A DNA stretch of 5,937 nt, from NCBI GenBank assembly GCA_947453875.1, contig CANGIH010000171.1, forward strand, positions 1 through 5,937, in the 5' to 3' direction. Positions 1 through 5,825 of this stretch are shown here, one piece after another. A program made the position numbers and the translations under genes. Origin of the DNA: Planctomycetaceae bacterium (lineage in GTDB: Bacteria > Planctomycetota > Planctomycetia > Pirellulales > UBA1268). Position 1 is the first letter of the stretch; every line of letters starts with the position of its first letter. The notes under the pieces were generated by a model. The model saw nothing but the letters and a program-made list of their open reading frames with translations. It did not search any database and was not told where the DNA came from.

Positions 1-19
1 GGGCTGTTCGGCAGCCTCC

Positions 20-25
20 GGTGGA
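20..25 (+). promoter_or_regulatory. Weak ribosome binding site for the lyase-like gene
   Basis: GGTGGA lies ten bases before the ATG at 36. It is a modest Shine-Dalgarno match. It favours ATG 36 over the in-frame GTG at 21, which this element itself overlaps. The upstream region is cut off by the window edge, so no promoter can be assessed. Confidence 0.35.
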
Positions 26-35
26 TCACCCAGCC

Positions 36-1202
36 ATGACAAGCACTCAGGACCAGGCCCGGCCGAGGCCTTCGATCATTGCCTTCGTGTTGGCCGTGAT
101 CACCGCGGCCCTGGGGGCCCTGTGGGCCCAGCCCCCTTCGCCGGCCACGTCGGCCGAGCCCCACGCCTTCGTTCATCCGGGGGGCGTCGTCGGGCAGGCG
201 GAGATCGACTTCGTCAGGGCGAAGATCGCCGCGGGAGAGGAGCCGTGGATGAGTGCCCTGGCCAAACTCCGCGGATTGGCCAACGGAGAGGGGTTCCCCA
301 CGGCGCCGGCCGGCGAGGCGGATCAGAAGGAACATGCCCGGCAGGCGTATGCCAACGCCCTTCTCTGGGCGACCATCGGCGACGAGGCGGCGGCCCGACG
401 GGCGATCGCGATCCTGAATGTGTGGGGAAAGACGTTTGCTGGCTACGTGCCGGCCGAGGGGCAGAATCTCCTCGTCGCCGGCTGGATCGGCGCGCTGCTT
501 GGTCCGGCGGCCGAGCTTCTCCGCGACCATCCCGACTGGAAGCCGGCCGACCGGGAGCGCGTGAAGGGGATGTTCACAACGGCCTTCGCCCCGGCGCTCG
601 AGCGGATGAGCGAATGGAACGGCAACGTCGATCTCACGCAGATCGACGCCCTGATGAATATCGCCGTCTTCTGCGAGGACGAGCGCCTGTTCACACTCGG
701 CCTGCAACGCCTCCGCCGGCGCAATCCCGCCTACTATTATCTGGCCACCGATCCGGTGCAGTCGCGGGCGATCGCGGGGGACGGCGACGACATCCCGGCA
801 TTCTGGAGCCGACCTGCGACGTGGAGAGACGGACTCACGCAGGAATCGTGCCGCGATAACGGTCACCATGCCCAGTACGGGCTCGCATCGACGCTCCATG
901 CCGCCGAGGTCGCCTGGCAGCAGGGGGTCGATGTCTATTCCGAAGAACGGGAGCGGTATGTGTCGGCGATGGAGTTGCTGGCCCGCCAACTGCTCGAAGG
1001 CTCGATGCAGGGTTGCTGCGGGGCGGAGCGTGACGCCGCGACCGTCGACCTCTACGACACCTTTTCAGTCGGCTACAACCACTACCATCACCGCCAGGGA
1101 ATCGAACTCCCATACACCCAGAGGCTGCTCAAGGAATCCATCCGGCGGGGAACGCAGTCCGACTGGAACATCTTTTTCGAGACGTTCACCCACGGGCGTT
1201 GA
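36..1202 (+). CDS. Secreted alginate lyase-superfamily protein
   Basis: This 388-residue protein looks like an exported polysaccharide lyase-like enzyme of the alginate lyase superfamily (PF05426 type, an all-alpha toroid fold). The N-terminus is a signal peptide: a short arginine-containing head, a hydrophobic stretch at about residues 13-31, then a small-residue region ending near TSA (38-40). Family hallmarks follow: HPGG (47-50), the PW pair at 70-71, a helical block with ALLWATIGD (108-116), NGNVDLTQIDALMNIAVF (195-212) in the active-cleft region, the QESCRDNGHH block (269-278), QGVDVY (296-301), and a C-terminal GYNHYHHR (346-353) plus ETFTHG (382-387). These resemble the NGN...ID, QE.CRD..H and YNHY motifs I recall from this family. 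Polar Asn, His, Tyr and Arg residues suited to beta-elimination are present, but substrate cannot be read from sequence. The ATG at 36 is preferred over an in-frame GTG at 21 because GGTGGA lies ten bases before it and it places the signal peptide well. Family call is fairly firm; the substrate is unknown. Confidence 0.82.
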   Translation: MTSTQDQARPRPSIIAFVLAVITAALGALWAQPPSPATSAEPHAFVHPGGVVGQAEIDFVRAKIAAGEEPWMSALAKLRGLANGEGFPTAPAGEADQKEHARQAYANALLWATIGDEAAARRAIAILNVWGKTFAGYVPAEGQNLLVAGWIGALLGPAAELLRDHPDWKPADRERVKGMFTTAFAPALERMSEWNGNVDLTQIDALMNIAVFCEDERLFTLGLQRLRRRNPAYYYLATDPVQSRAIAGDGDDIPAFWSRPATWRDGLTQESCRDNGHHAQYGLASTLHAAEVAWQQGVDVYSEERERYVSAMELLARQLLEGSMQGCCGAERDAATVDLYDTFSVGYNHYHHRQGIELPYTQRLLKESIRRGTQSDWNIFFETFTHGR

Positions 1203-1207
1203 CCGAG

Positions 1208-1239
1208 GCCCCTGCCGGATGAGGCCGGACGGCGGGGGC
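1208..1239 (+). terminator. GC-rich hairpin after the lyase-like gene
   Basis: GCCCCTGCCG (1208-1217) pairs with CGGCGGGGGC (1230-1239), giving a ten-pair stem with one T-G wobble and a 12-base loop. It begins five bases after the stop codon at 1200-1202. The position fits a transcription terminator or an mRNA 3'-end stabiliser. The bases that follow (GGATTGGCGC) are not T-rich, so it is not a classical intrinsic terminator. Confidence 0.4.
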
Positions 1240-1262
1240 GGATTGGCGCACAATTGACCCAT

Positions 1263-1306
1263 CGGGAAGGTTCCCGGAGGATGAACCGGTTCAACGGCTG
1301 CCGCGG
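1263..1306. promoter_or_regulatory. Cluster of palindromes upstream of the NTF2-like gene
   Basis: The gap before the NTF2-like gene contains CGGGAAGGTTCCCG (1263-1276; six-base arms around a two-base centre), the perfect ten-base palindrome GAACCGGTTC (1283-1292), the odd palindrome CGGCTGCCG (1295-1303) and CCGCGG (1301-1306). The half-site GGTTC/GAACC occurs at 1269-1273, 1283-1287 and 1288-1292. Such a set could be a repressor or activator operator, or form mRNA structure in the leader. No convincing -35/-10 promoter pair could be placed here. A regulatory role is inferred only from symmetry and position. Confidence 0.3.
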
Positions 1307-1337
1307 ACAGGCTGCGATCCCGCCGATTCCCTTCTTC

Positions 1338-1344
1338 AAGAGGA
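1338..1344 (+). promoter_or_regulatory. Ribosome binding site deciding the start at 1350
   Basis: AAGAGGA sits five bases before the ATG at 1350. It decides the start: the longer in-frame reading from the TTG at 1254 would place 32 poorly structured residues before an otherwise good signal peptide. An in-frame ATG at 1281 directly abuts a GGAGG, leaving no room for initiation. Confidence 0.6.
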
Positions 1345-1349
1345 CTGCC

Positions 1350-1820
1350 ATGCGACTCCTTCTCCTGGTGTCGGCGTTTATGCTTGCATCCGCCCTTCCC
1401 GCCGGCGTGTTCGCCCAAGGGGCAAGTGACGAGCGACTGCTCGCCGAACTGACGGCGCTCGAGCGGGCCAGTTGGGAAGCCACGCTCAAGGACGACAAGG
1501 AGTTCTTCCGCACCTACATGGCGCCGGAGTTCAAGGGCTTCTTCGCCGATGGCACGGTCGCCGGCAGGGAGGAATTCATCCGCAACATGGACGACTTCCA
1601 CCTCGTCAAATACTCGATGGGCGAGGTGAGCATGCTGCGGATCAACGAGAACGCCGTGATGGTGCTCTACCGGGCCGGATTCGAGGGGTTGCACAAGGGC
1701 AAACCGCTCGCGCAGAGCGGGGTCGAATCTTCGTCGCTCTATGTTCGCCGCGATGGAAAGTGGCTCGAAATCTTCTACCAGGAGACGGCCACGCCTCCCG
1801 CTGCCCCAGAGTCCAAGTGA
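1350..1820 (+). CDS. Exported NTF2-like / DUF4440-type small protein
   Basis: This is a 156-residue protein with a clear Sec signal peptide: an Arg at residue 2, a hydrophobic core (LLLLVSAFMLASALPAG) and a likely cut after VFA (20-22). The mature part of about 134 residues matches the layout of the NTF2-like fold, most like DUF4440/SnoaL-type proteins. An N-terminal helix (LLAELTALERASWEATLKDD, 30-49) is followed by EFFRTYMAPEFKGFFADG (51-68), then AGREEFI (71-77). A run of strands comes next, including AVMVLYRAGFEG (102-113), and the protein closes with YVRRDGKWLEIFYQET (131-146). The family forms a cone-shaped pocket used for binding or, in some members, catalysis; many secreted members have no known function, and no catalytic set is evident here. 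The next gene starts 65 bp downstream on the same strand, so co-transcription with the phosphoesterase is plausible. Fold family is likely; function unknown. Confidence 0.78.
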   Translation: MRLLLLVSAFMLASALPAGVFAQGASDERLLAELTALERASWEATLKDDKEFFRTYMAPEFKGFFADGTVAGREEFIRNMDDFHLVKYSMGEVSMLRINENAVMVLYRAGFEGLHKGKPLAQSGVESSSLYVRRDGKWLEIFYQETATPPAAPESK

Positions 1821-1872
1821 CCGCACCTTTCACCAGACGTGACGCCGAGAAGTCACCCCGAGCACTCAAGCC

Positions 1873-1877
1873 GAGGA
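1873..1877 (+). promoter_or_regulatory. Ribosome binding site deciding the start at 1886
   Basis: GAGGA lies eight bases before the ATG at 1886. The open frame extends far upstream of this point, but that upstream part overlaps the NTF2-like gene in another frame and reads as low-complexity shadow. The Tat signal begins right at the ATG, so 1886 is the start. Confidence 0.6.
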
Positions 1878-1885
1878 TTGCCGCC

Positions 1886-2899
1886 ATGGACCGTCGCCGC
1901 TTTCTCGGCATGTCGCCGATTGTTGGGGCCGGCCTCGTCCGGGCTCTCTCCGTGGGGGCCTACTCCGCCCCCGCCCGTGCCGACGAGGTCCAGAAGCGAC
2001 TCGGTGATCTCCTCATCCATCGTCCACAGAGCGACCGCTACGAGATCCGCTTCACGCCGGGGCGGGATCGTCCGGTGCGTCTGCTGCAGGTCACCGACAC
2101 CCATTTTCATCCCTCGGACACGACCGATCGCACTGCGGCGGTCATCCGCGGCCTCGTGGAGCGCGAGAAGCCCGACCTCGTGATCCACACCGGCGACTTC
2201 GTCAACAACGATGCCCGTGGGGCGGTGGAGTGGAAGGGGCTCGACATCATGAACGAGCTGCCCGCCCCCTGGACGCTCTGTTTCGGAAATCACGACTACC
2301 CGGTCAACAACGGCGAGGGATCGCTGTCGCTCGCGGAGATCAATGGCCGCATCGCCCACGGTCTTCAAGGGCATGCCGATGCACCGACCGGCAGGAACTA
2401 CTGCTTCCGCTACGATCTTCTCCCTGGCGACGGGGTGAAGCCGGCGGCGAGCCTGTTCTTCTTCCAGGTTGGTTATGCCGAGGGGGATCGGAAGATCTCG
2501 CCATCGCAGCTCGATTGGTTCGACAGGCAGATGGCGGCCGACGAGGATCGCGAGATCGACGCGCCGATCACCGTCTTCGTACACATCCCGCTCATCGAAT
2601 ACGACAAGCTGTTCACCGCCGGAACAGCCAAGGGGCGGAAACAGGAAAATGTCTGCTTCGACAGCGATACGGGAGAGTCGTTCAGCCGGTTCTCCGGATC
2701 GAATCGCGTGGTCGGTGTGTTTTGCGGTCACGACCACGTCAATAATTACCATGGCGATTGGGAGGGAACGGATCTCGTCTACGGCCGGGTGACCGGTTGG
2801 GGCGGGTACGGTCCGCCCGAGTGGCAGCGTGGCGGTCGGCTCATCGAGATCGATCTCGCCACGCCGAGCCCCGCTTCCGGACACCGCGAGGTCTTCTGA
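1886..2899 (+). CDS. Tat-exported calcineurin-like metallophosphoesterase (Dcr2/PAP-like)
   Basis: This 337-residue phosphoesterase is predicted to hydrolyse phosphomonoesters or diesters with a two-metal centre, outside the cytoplasm. The N-terminus carries a twin-arginine motif (RRRFLG, 3-8), a mildly hydrophobic stretch and an APARA site ending near residue 32, as in Tat substrates exported folded with their metals. All five metallophosphoesterase blocks are intact and in order: D71-T-H73 in LLQVTDTHFH, G103-D104 in HTGDFVNN, G134-N135-H136-D137, H233 in FVHIPLIEY, and G281-H282-D283-H284. The C-terminal block after GHDH (NNYHGDWEGTDLVYGR, then TGWGGYGP) is typical of the Dcr2 / plant PAP28-29-like branch as I remember it. 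Length suits that branch. Its stop overlaps the start of the kinase gene by one base (TGATG, 2897-2901), indicating coupled translation. The family is confident; the substrate (phosphate ester, nucleotide or phospholipid head group) is not determined. Confidence 0.9.
   Translation: MDRRRFLGMSPIVGAGLVRALSVGAYSAPARADEVQKRLGDLLIHRPQSDRYEIRFTPGRDRPVRLLQVTDTHFHPSDTTDRTAAVIRGLVEREKPDLVIHTGDFVNNDARGAVEWKGLDIMNELPAPWTLCFGNHDYPVNNGEGSLSLAEINGRIAHGLQGHADAPTGRNYCFRYDLLPGDGVKPAASLFFFQVGYAEGDRKISPSQLDWFDRQMAADEDREIDAPITVFVHIPLIEYDKLFTAGTAKGRKQENVCFDSDTGESFSRFSGSNRVVGVFCGHDHVNNYHGDWEGTDLVYGRVTGWGGYGPPEWQRGGRLIEIDLATPSPASGHREVF
2888..2891 (+). promoter_or_regulatory. Ribosome binding site for the kinase fusion gene
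   Basis: GAGG lies seven bases before the ATG at 2899, inside the last codons of the phosphoesterase gene. With the TGATG stop/start overlap it supports termination-reinitiation from the upstream gene. Confidence 0.5.
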
Positions 2900-4524
2900 T
2901 GACGGCGGGAGCGTCACGACCGGCCTGGATCGACAAGCTCCTCGAGCCGGCGGCGTATCCCCATCCGGTCGGCCCCATCAAGCTGATCGAGACGCACATC
3001 TCCTGGGTGTTTCTCACCGGCCCCTTCGCTTACAAGGTGAAGAAAGCGTGCAAGCTCGAGTTTCTCGACTTCTCCACCCTCGATCTGCGGCGGCACTACT
3101 GCGAGGAAGAGGTGCGTCTCAACCGTCGCTTTGCGCCGGGGCTTTACCTCGATGCGGTGCCGATCGGCGGCACGCCTACCGCCCCGCGTGTCGGTGCTCC
3201 GGGAGTTCCGCTCGAGTGGGCGGTGAAGCTCGTGCAGTTCGACGAGGCCGACCGGTTGGATATCCGCTTCGAGGCCGGAAGGATCGACGCCGCCGATTGC
3301 CGCCGGCTCGGAGTGGCGATCGCCGATATCCAGGCGGGGCAGCCAATCGCGGACCCGGCGAGCGGGCATGGCACGTCCGAGCGGATCCGGGCCGTCATCC
3401 GCATGAATCTCGACGAGATTCGCCACCACCGCCCCGACGCTGCCCCCCGAGCCGACCGCATCGGAGTCTGGCTCGAGCAACGCCTCGCCGGCGCTGCCGA
3501 CGCGTTCCAGCGAAGAATCGAGGAGGGGCGGATCCGTGAGTGCCACGGCGACCTCCATCTTGCCAACCTCGTCCTCCTCGACGGGCAGCCGGTCGCCTTC
3601 GATTCGATCGAGTTCAATCCAGCCCTGCGGTGGATCGACGTCGCCAGCGACATCGCCTTCCTGTCGATGGATTTCGAGAGCCGTGGCCGGGCCGATCTCG
3701 CCGCCCAGGCGACCAGCGCCTGGATGGAGGCCGCCGATGACCCTGCTGCGGCGGCCGTCCTTCCCGTTCACCGGGTGGCACGGGCGGTCGTCCGCGCTGC
3801 GGTGGCCGCGATCCGCTCAACCCAGGAGGATTGCTCGGCGGAAACCTCGGCTGCCGCGCGGAACGAGTGTGATCGCTACCTCGATCTTGCCTCCCGTCTG
3901 GCAACTTCCCCTCCGGCCTTGCTCCTGGTGACGACCGGCGTGTCGGGATCGGGAAAGACGACGCTGGCAGGAGAGTGCACCGGTATCTTCCAAGCGATGC
4001 GGCTGCGGAGCGACGTCGAGAGAAAGCGGCTGTTCTCGATGGCCTCAACCGAGCGCCCGGCCGATGATCGCATCGCCCGGGCGCTCTACTCGGAGCAGAC
4101 GACGCGGCAGGTCTATGCCCGCCTGGCGTCGCTCGCCCGCGGACTGCTCGAGGCCGGGGCGAGCGTCGTCATCGACGCCACCTGCAATGCCCGCTGGCAG
4201 CGTGACATTTTCGCGGACGTGGCCCGCGAGACCGGGTCGCGTCTCGTCTGGCTCGACATCGATCTCCCCGCCGAGGTCCTCCGCGAACGCGTCGCAGCCC
4301 GCGCCGCACTCGGAAGCGATCCCTCCGATGCCACCCCCGACACGGTTCTCGCCCAACTTGCGGCCCGGGAGCCGATCACCGCCGCCGAACTGGCATCCTC
4401 CGCGATTCTTCCCCCTCCCCTTCATGTCCGCTGCGGTGTCGACGACCTCGCCTCGCCGGCGAGATTTCTCGGCTCGCTCGCCCCCCGGCTGCGCGCCAAT
4501 CCCTTCGCGGAGAGACCGTCTTGA
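2899..4524 (+). CDS. Bifunctional APH-like kinase / P-loop ATP-binding kinase fusion
   Basis: This 541-residue cytoplasmic protein has two kinase-like parts. Residues 1-330 form an aminoglycoside phosphotransferase-like fold (COG2187 type). The N-lobe contains the Lys-rich FAYKVKKACKLEFLDFST (43-60). The catalytic loop is HGDLHLAN (216-223), fitting the H-x-D-x4-N pattern with D218 as probable base and N223 as metal ligand, and a second metal-binding Asp is D235 in FDSIEFN (234-240). Residues 338-541 are a P-loop kinase domain (COG0645 / AAA_33 type): Walker A GVSGSGKTT (347-355), a substrate-side SDVERKRLF (371-379), VVIDATCN (423-430) and a lid-like LRERVAARAA (461-470). This pairing in one chain is known in many bacteria, usually annotated as aminoglycoside phosphotransferase/ATP-binding protein, with no established substrate, so antibiotic resistance should not be assumed. 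It overlaps both neighbours by one and four bases and is probably part of a coupled operon. Confidence 0.9.
   Translation: MTAGASRPAWIDKLLEPAAYPHPVGPIKLIETHISWVFLTGPFAYKVKKACKLEFLDFSTLDLRRHYCEEEVRLNRRFAPGLYLDAVPIGGTPTAPRVGAPGVPLEWAVKLVQFDEADRLDIRFEAGRIDAADCRRLGVAIADIQAGQPIADPASGHGTSERIRAVIRMNLDEIRHHRPDAAPRADRIGVWLEQRLAGAADAFQRRIEEGRIRECHGDLHLANLVLLDGQPVAFDSIEFNPALRWIDVASDIAFLSMDFESRGRADLAAQATSAWMEAADDPAAAAVLPVHRVARAVVRAAVAAIRSTQEDCSAETSAAARNECDRYLDLASRLATSPPALLLVTTGVSGSGKTTLAGECTGIFQAMRLRSDVERKRLFSMASTERPADDRIARALYSEQTTRQVYARLASLARGLLEAGASVVIDATCNARWQRDIFADVARETGSRLVWLDIDLPAEVLRERVAARAALGSDPSDATPDTVLAQLAAREPITAAELASSAILPPPLHVRCGVDDLASPARFLGSLAPRLRANPFAERPS
4509..4515 (+). promoter_or_regulatory. 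Ribosome binding site supporting a TTG start at 4521
   Basis: GGAGAGA lies five bases before the TTG at 4521, within the final codons of the kinase gene. The TTG overlaps the kinase stop (TTGA, 4521-4524). The next in-frame ATG, at 4599, would remove the conserved-looking N-terminus (W9 and the helix before the SGMNVFIHG strand). The site therefore supports the unusual start codon. Confidence 0.55.
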
Positions 4525-5825
4525 GTGCATCTGCGAGCGTTGATTGGCAGAGCGCCGCGGAATCGCCCGACGCTGTGGTGTCGCGGATCGAGAGCGGCAT
4601 GAATGTCTTCATCCATGGTGCGGCGGCAACACCGACCGCGCTCCTGGAGGCCCTCTGTCGGCGGACCGATCTGGTCGACGTGCGTCTCTGGCATCTCCAC
4701 CTCGAGGGGAACGTCCCGTTCGCGGCCGATGGTTGCGGCGGAAGATTCCGCTCGGTCTCGCTGTTCACCGGCGGCAGCCTGCGTGACGCCGTCGACCGGG
4801 GGACCGCCGATTTCGTCCCGATTTTCCTCTCGGATATCCCGGCCCTGTTCACGAGCGGGCAGGTACGCCTCGATGCCGCGATCGTGCAACTCTCCCCGCC
4901 CGATCGTCATGGCCAGTGCACGCTCGGCACGAGTGTCGATGCAGCCCGGGCGGCGGTCGACTGCGGAGGGATCGTCCTCGCCGAGATCAACGATCGCATG
5001 CCGCGGACGCACGGTCACTCCGGGCTGGCATGGAAGGCGATCGGAGCCTTTTGTCGGAGCGATCGCCCGCTGCCGCAGCGCGAGCAGGAGGCGGTCGGAT
5101 CGGCGGTCATCGACGCGATCGGTGCTCATGTTGCGGACCTCGTCGAAGACAGAGCCTGCCTCCAGTTGGGCATCGGCGCGATCCCGGACGCCGTCCTCCA
5201 GCGACTCGGCAATAGGCAGGATCTCGGCATCCACACCGAGATGTTCTCCGACAACCTCGTGCCGCTCGTGGAGGCCGGCGTGATCACCAACCGTGCGAAG
5301 GCGATCCATCCGGGGCGGATCGTCACGAGTTTTGTCGCCGGCTCGAAACGGCTGTTCGACTTCGTGGACGATAACGCGCTGGTGGAATTCCACCCCTGTG
5401 ACCGGACGAACGACACGCTCGCGATCCGGAAGATCGATCAGATGACGGCGATCAACTCGGCGATCCAGATCGATCTCACCGGGCAGGTCTGCGCCGACTC
5501 GATCGGCCATCGGATCCACTCCGGCATCGGCGGCCAGATGGATTTCATGCGCGGTGCGGCCATGAGCCGGGGCGGCCGGCCGATCATCGCGCTCCCGTCG
5601 ACAGCCGCCGGGGGAACGATTTCCAGGATCGTTCCCGAATTGAACGCCGGCGCCGGAGTCGTCACGACCCGCGGCCATGTCCACTGGGTGGTGACGGAGT
5701 ACGGGGCGGTGAATCTCCATGGCAAGACACTCGCTGAGCGCGGACGGCTCCTCGTCTCAATTGCCCATCCTGATTTTCGCGGCGGTCTTGTCGAGAAGCT
5801 CAAGGGCCTGAGGCGCTTTGTGTGA
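4521..5825 (+). CDS. Acetyl-CoA hydrolase/transferase family CoA-transferase (4-hydroxybutyrate CoA-transferase-like)
   Basis: This is a full-length 434-residue cytoplasmic class I CoA-transferase of the acetyl-CoA hydrolase/transferase family. Such enzymes move CoA between acyl-CoA and a carboxylic acid through a glutamyl-CoA intermediate. The N-terminal domain (about 9-190) has SGMNVFIHGAAATPTALLEAL (25-45), FLSDIP (102-107) and the THGHS turn (163-167). The C-terminal domain has LQLGIGAIPDAV (214-225), GIHTEMFSDN (236-245) with the predicted catalytic glutamate E240, the GIGGQMDF loop (335-342) that lines the CoA site, GGTISRIVP (364-372), VTEYGAVNLHG (391-401) and IAHPDFR (414-420). GIHTEMFSD matches the active-site segment of 4-hydroxybutyrate CoA-transferase as I recall it, so that is the nearest functional label, but acetate, propionate, butyrate or succinate could equally be acceptors. 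Start is TTG, sharing TTGA with the upstream stop. No pathway genes for 4-hydroxybutyrate are seen in the window. Confidence 0.9.
   Translation: MSASASVDWQSAAESPDAVVSRIESGMNVFIHGAAATPTALLEALCRRTDLVDVRLWHLHLEGNVPFAADGCGGRFRSVSLFTGGSLRDAVDRGTADFVPIFLSDIPALFTSGQVRLDAAIVQLSPPDRHGQCTLGTSVDAARAAVDCGGIVLAEINDRMPRTHGHSGLAWKAIGAFCRSDRPLPQREQEAVGSAVIDAIGAHVADLVEDRACLQLGIGAIPDAVLQRLGNRQDLGIHTEMFSDNLVPLVEAGVITNRAKAIHPGRIVTSFVAGSKRLFDFVDDNALVEFHPCDRTNDTLAIRKIDQMTAINSAIQIDLTGQVCADSIGHRIHSGIGGQMDFMRGAAMSRGGRPIIALPSTAAGGTISRIVPELNAGAGVVTTRGHVHWVVTEYGAVNLHGKTLAERGRLLVSIAHPDFRGGLVEKLKGLRRFV
5612..5636 (+). repeat. Perfect inverted repeat inside the CoA-transferase gene
   Basis: GGGAACGAT (5612-5620) and ATCGTTCCC (5628-5636) are exact reverse complements around a seven-base spacer; a T-G wobble can lengthen the stem to ten pairs. 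It lies in codons for the conserved GGTISRIVP region, about 190 bases before the stop. It may be chance arising from protein-constrained codons, or it may form an mRNA hairpin. Confidence 0.4.

Noticed and set aside
1254..1282. TTGACC as a -35 promoter element
   Set aside because: No acceptable -10 hexamer lies about 17 bases downstream (the bases there are AGGATG-like).
1254..1349. Longer NTF2-like protein starting at the TTG at 1254
   Set aside because: It would add 32 residues before a clear signal peptide, with no ribosome site at a usable distance; ATG 1350 has AAGAGGA five bases upstream.
1472..1885. N-terminal extension of the phosphoesterase frame over the NTF2-like gene
   Set aside because: It is the +1-type shadow of a real gene; the Tat signal and ribosome site fix the start at 1886.
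1853..2917. Long minus-strand frame opposite the phosphoesterase
   Set aside because: Its translation has no recognisable domain, while the + strand carries five intact metallophosphoesterase motifs; long antisense frames are expected in GC-rich DNA.
2899..4524. Aminoglycoside resistance gene
   Set aside because: The APH-like fold is shared by many small-molecule kinases, and the fusion with a P-loop kinase marks a housekeeping-type family; nothing around it suggests a resistance or mobile context.
3930..4524. Zeta toxin of a toxin-antitoxin pair
   Set aside because: The P-loop kinase part resembles zeta-type folds only generally, is fused to an APH-like domain, and no small antitoxin gene is adjacent.
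2040..5560. Many GATCG/CGATC words as possible binding sites
   Set aside because: They fall mainly on ATC and GA(C/T) codons in coding sequence and follow the codon preference of the genome; no regular spacing was seen.
4422..5720. 432-codon minus-strand frame opposite the CoA-transferase
   Set aside because: It is a codon-bias mirror of the + strand gene with no family features and an Arg/Asp-rich composition.
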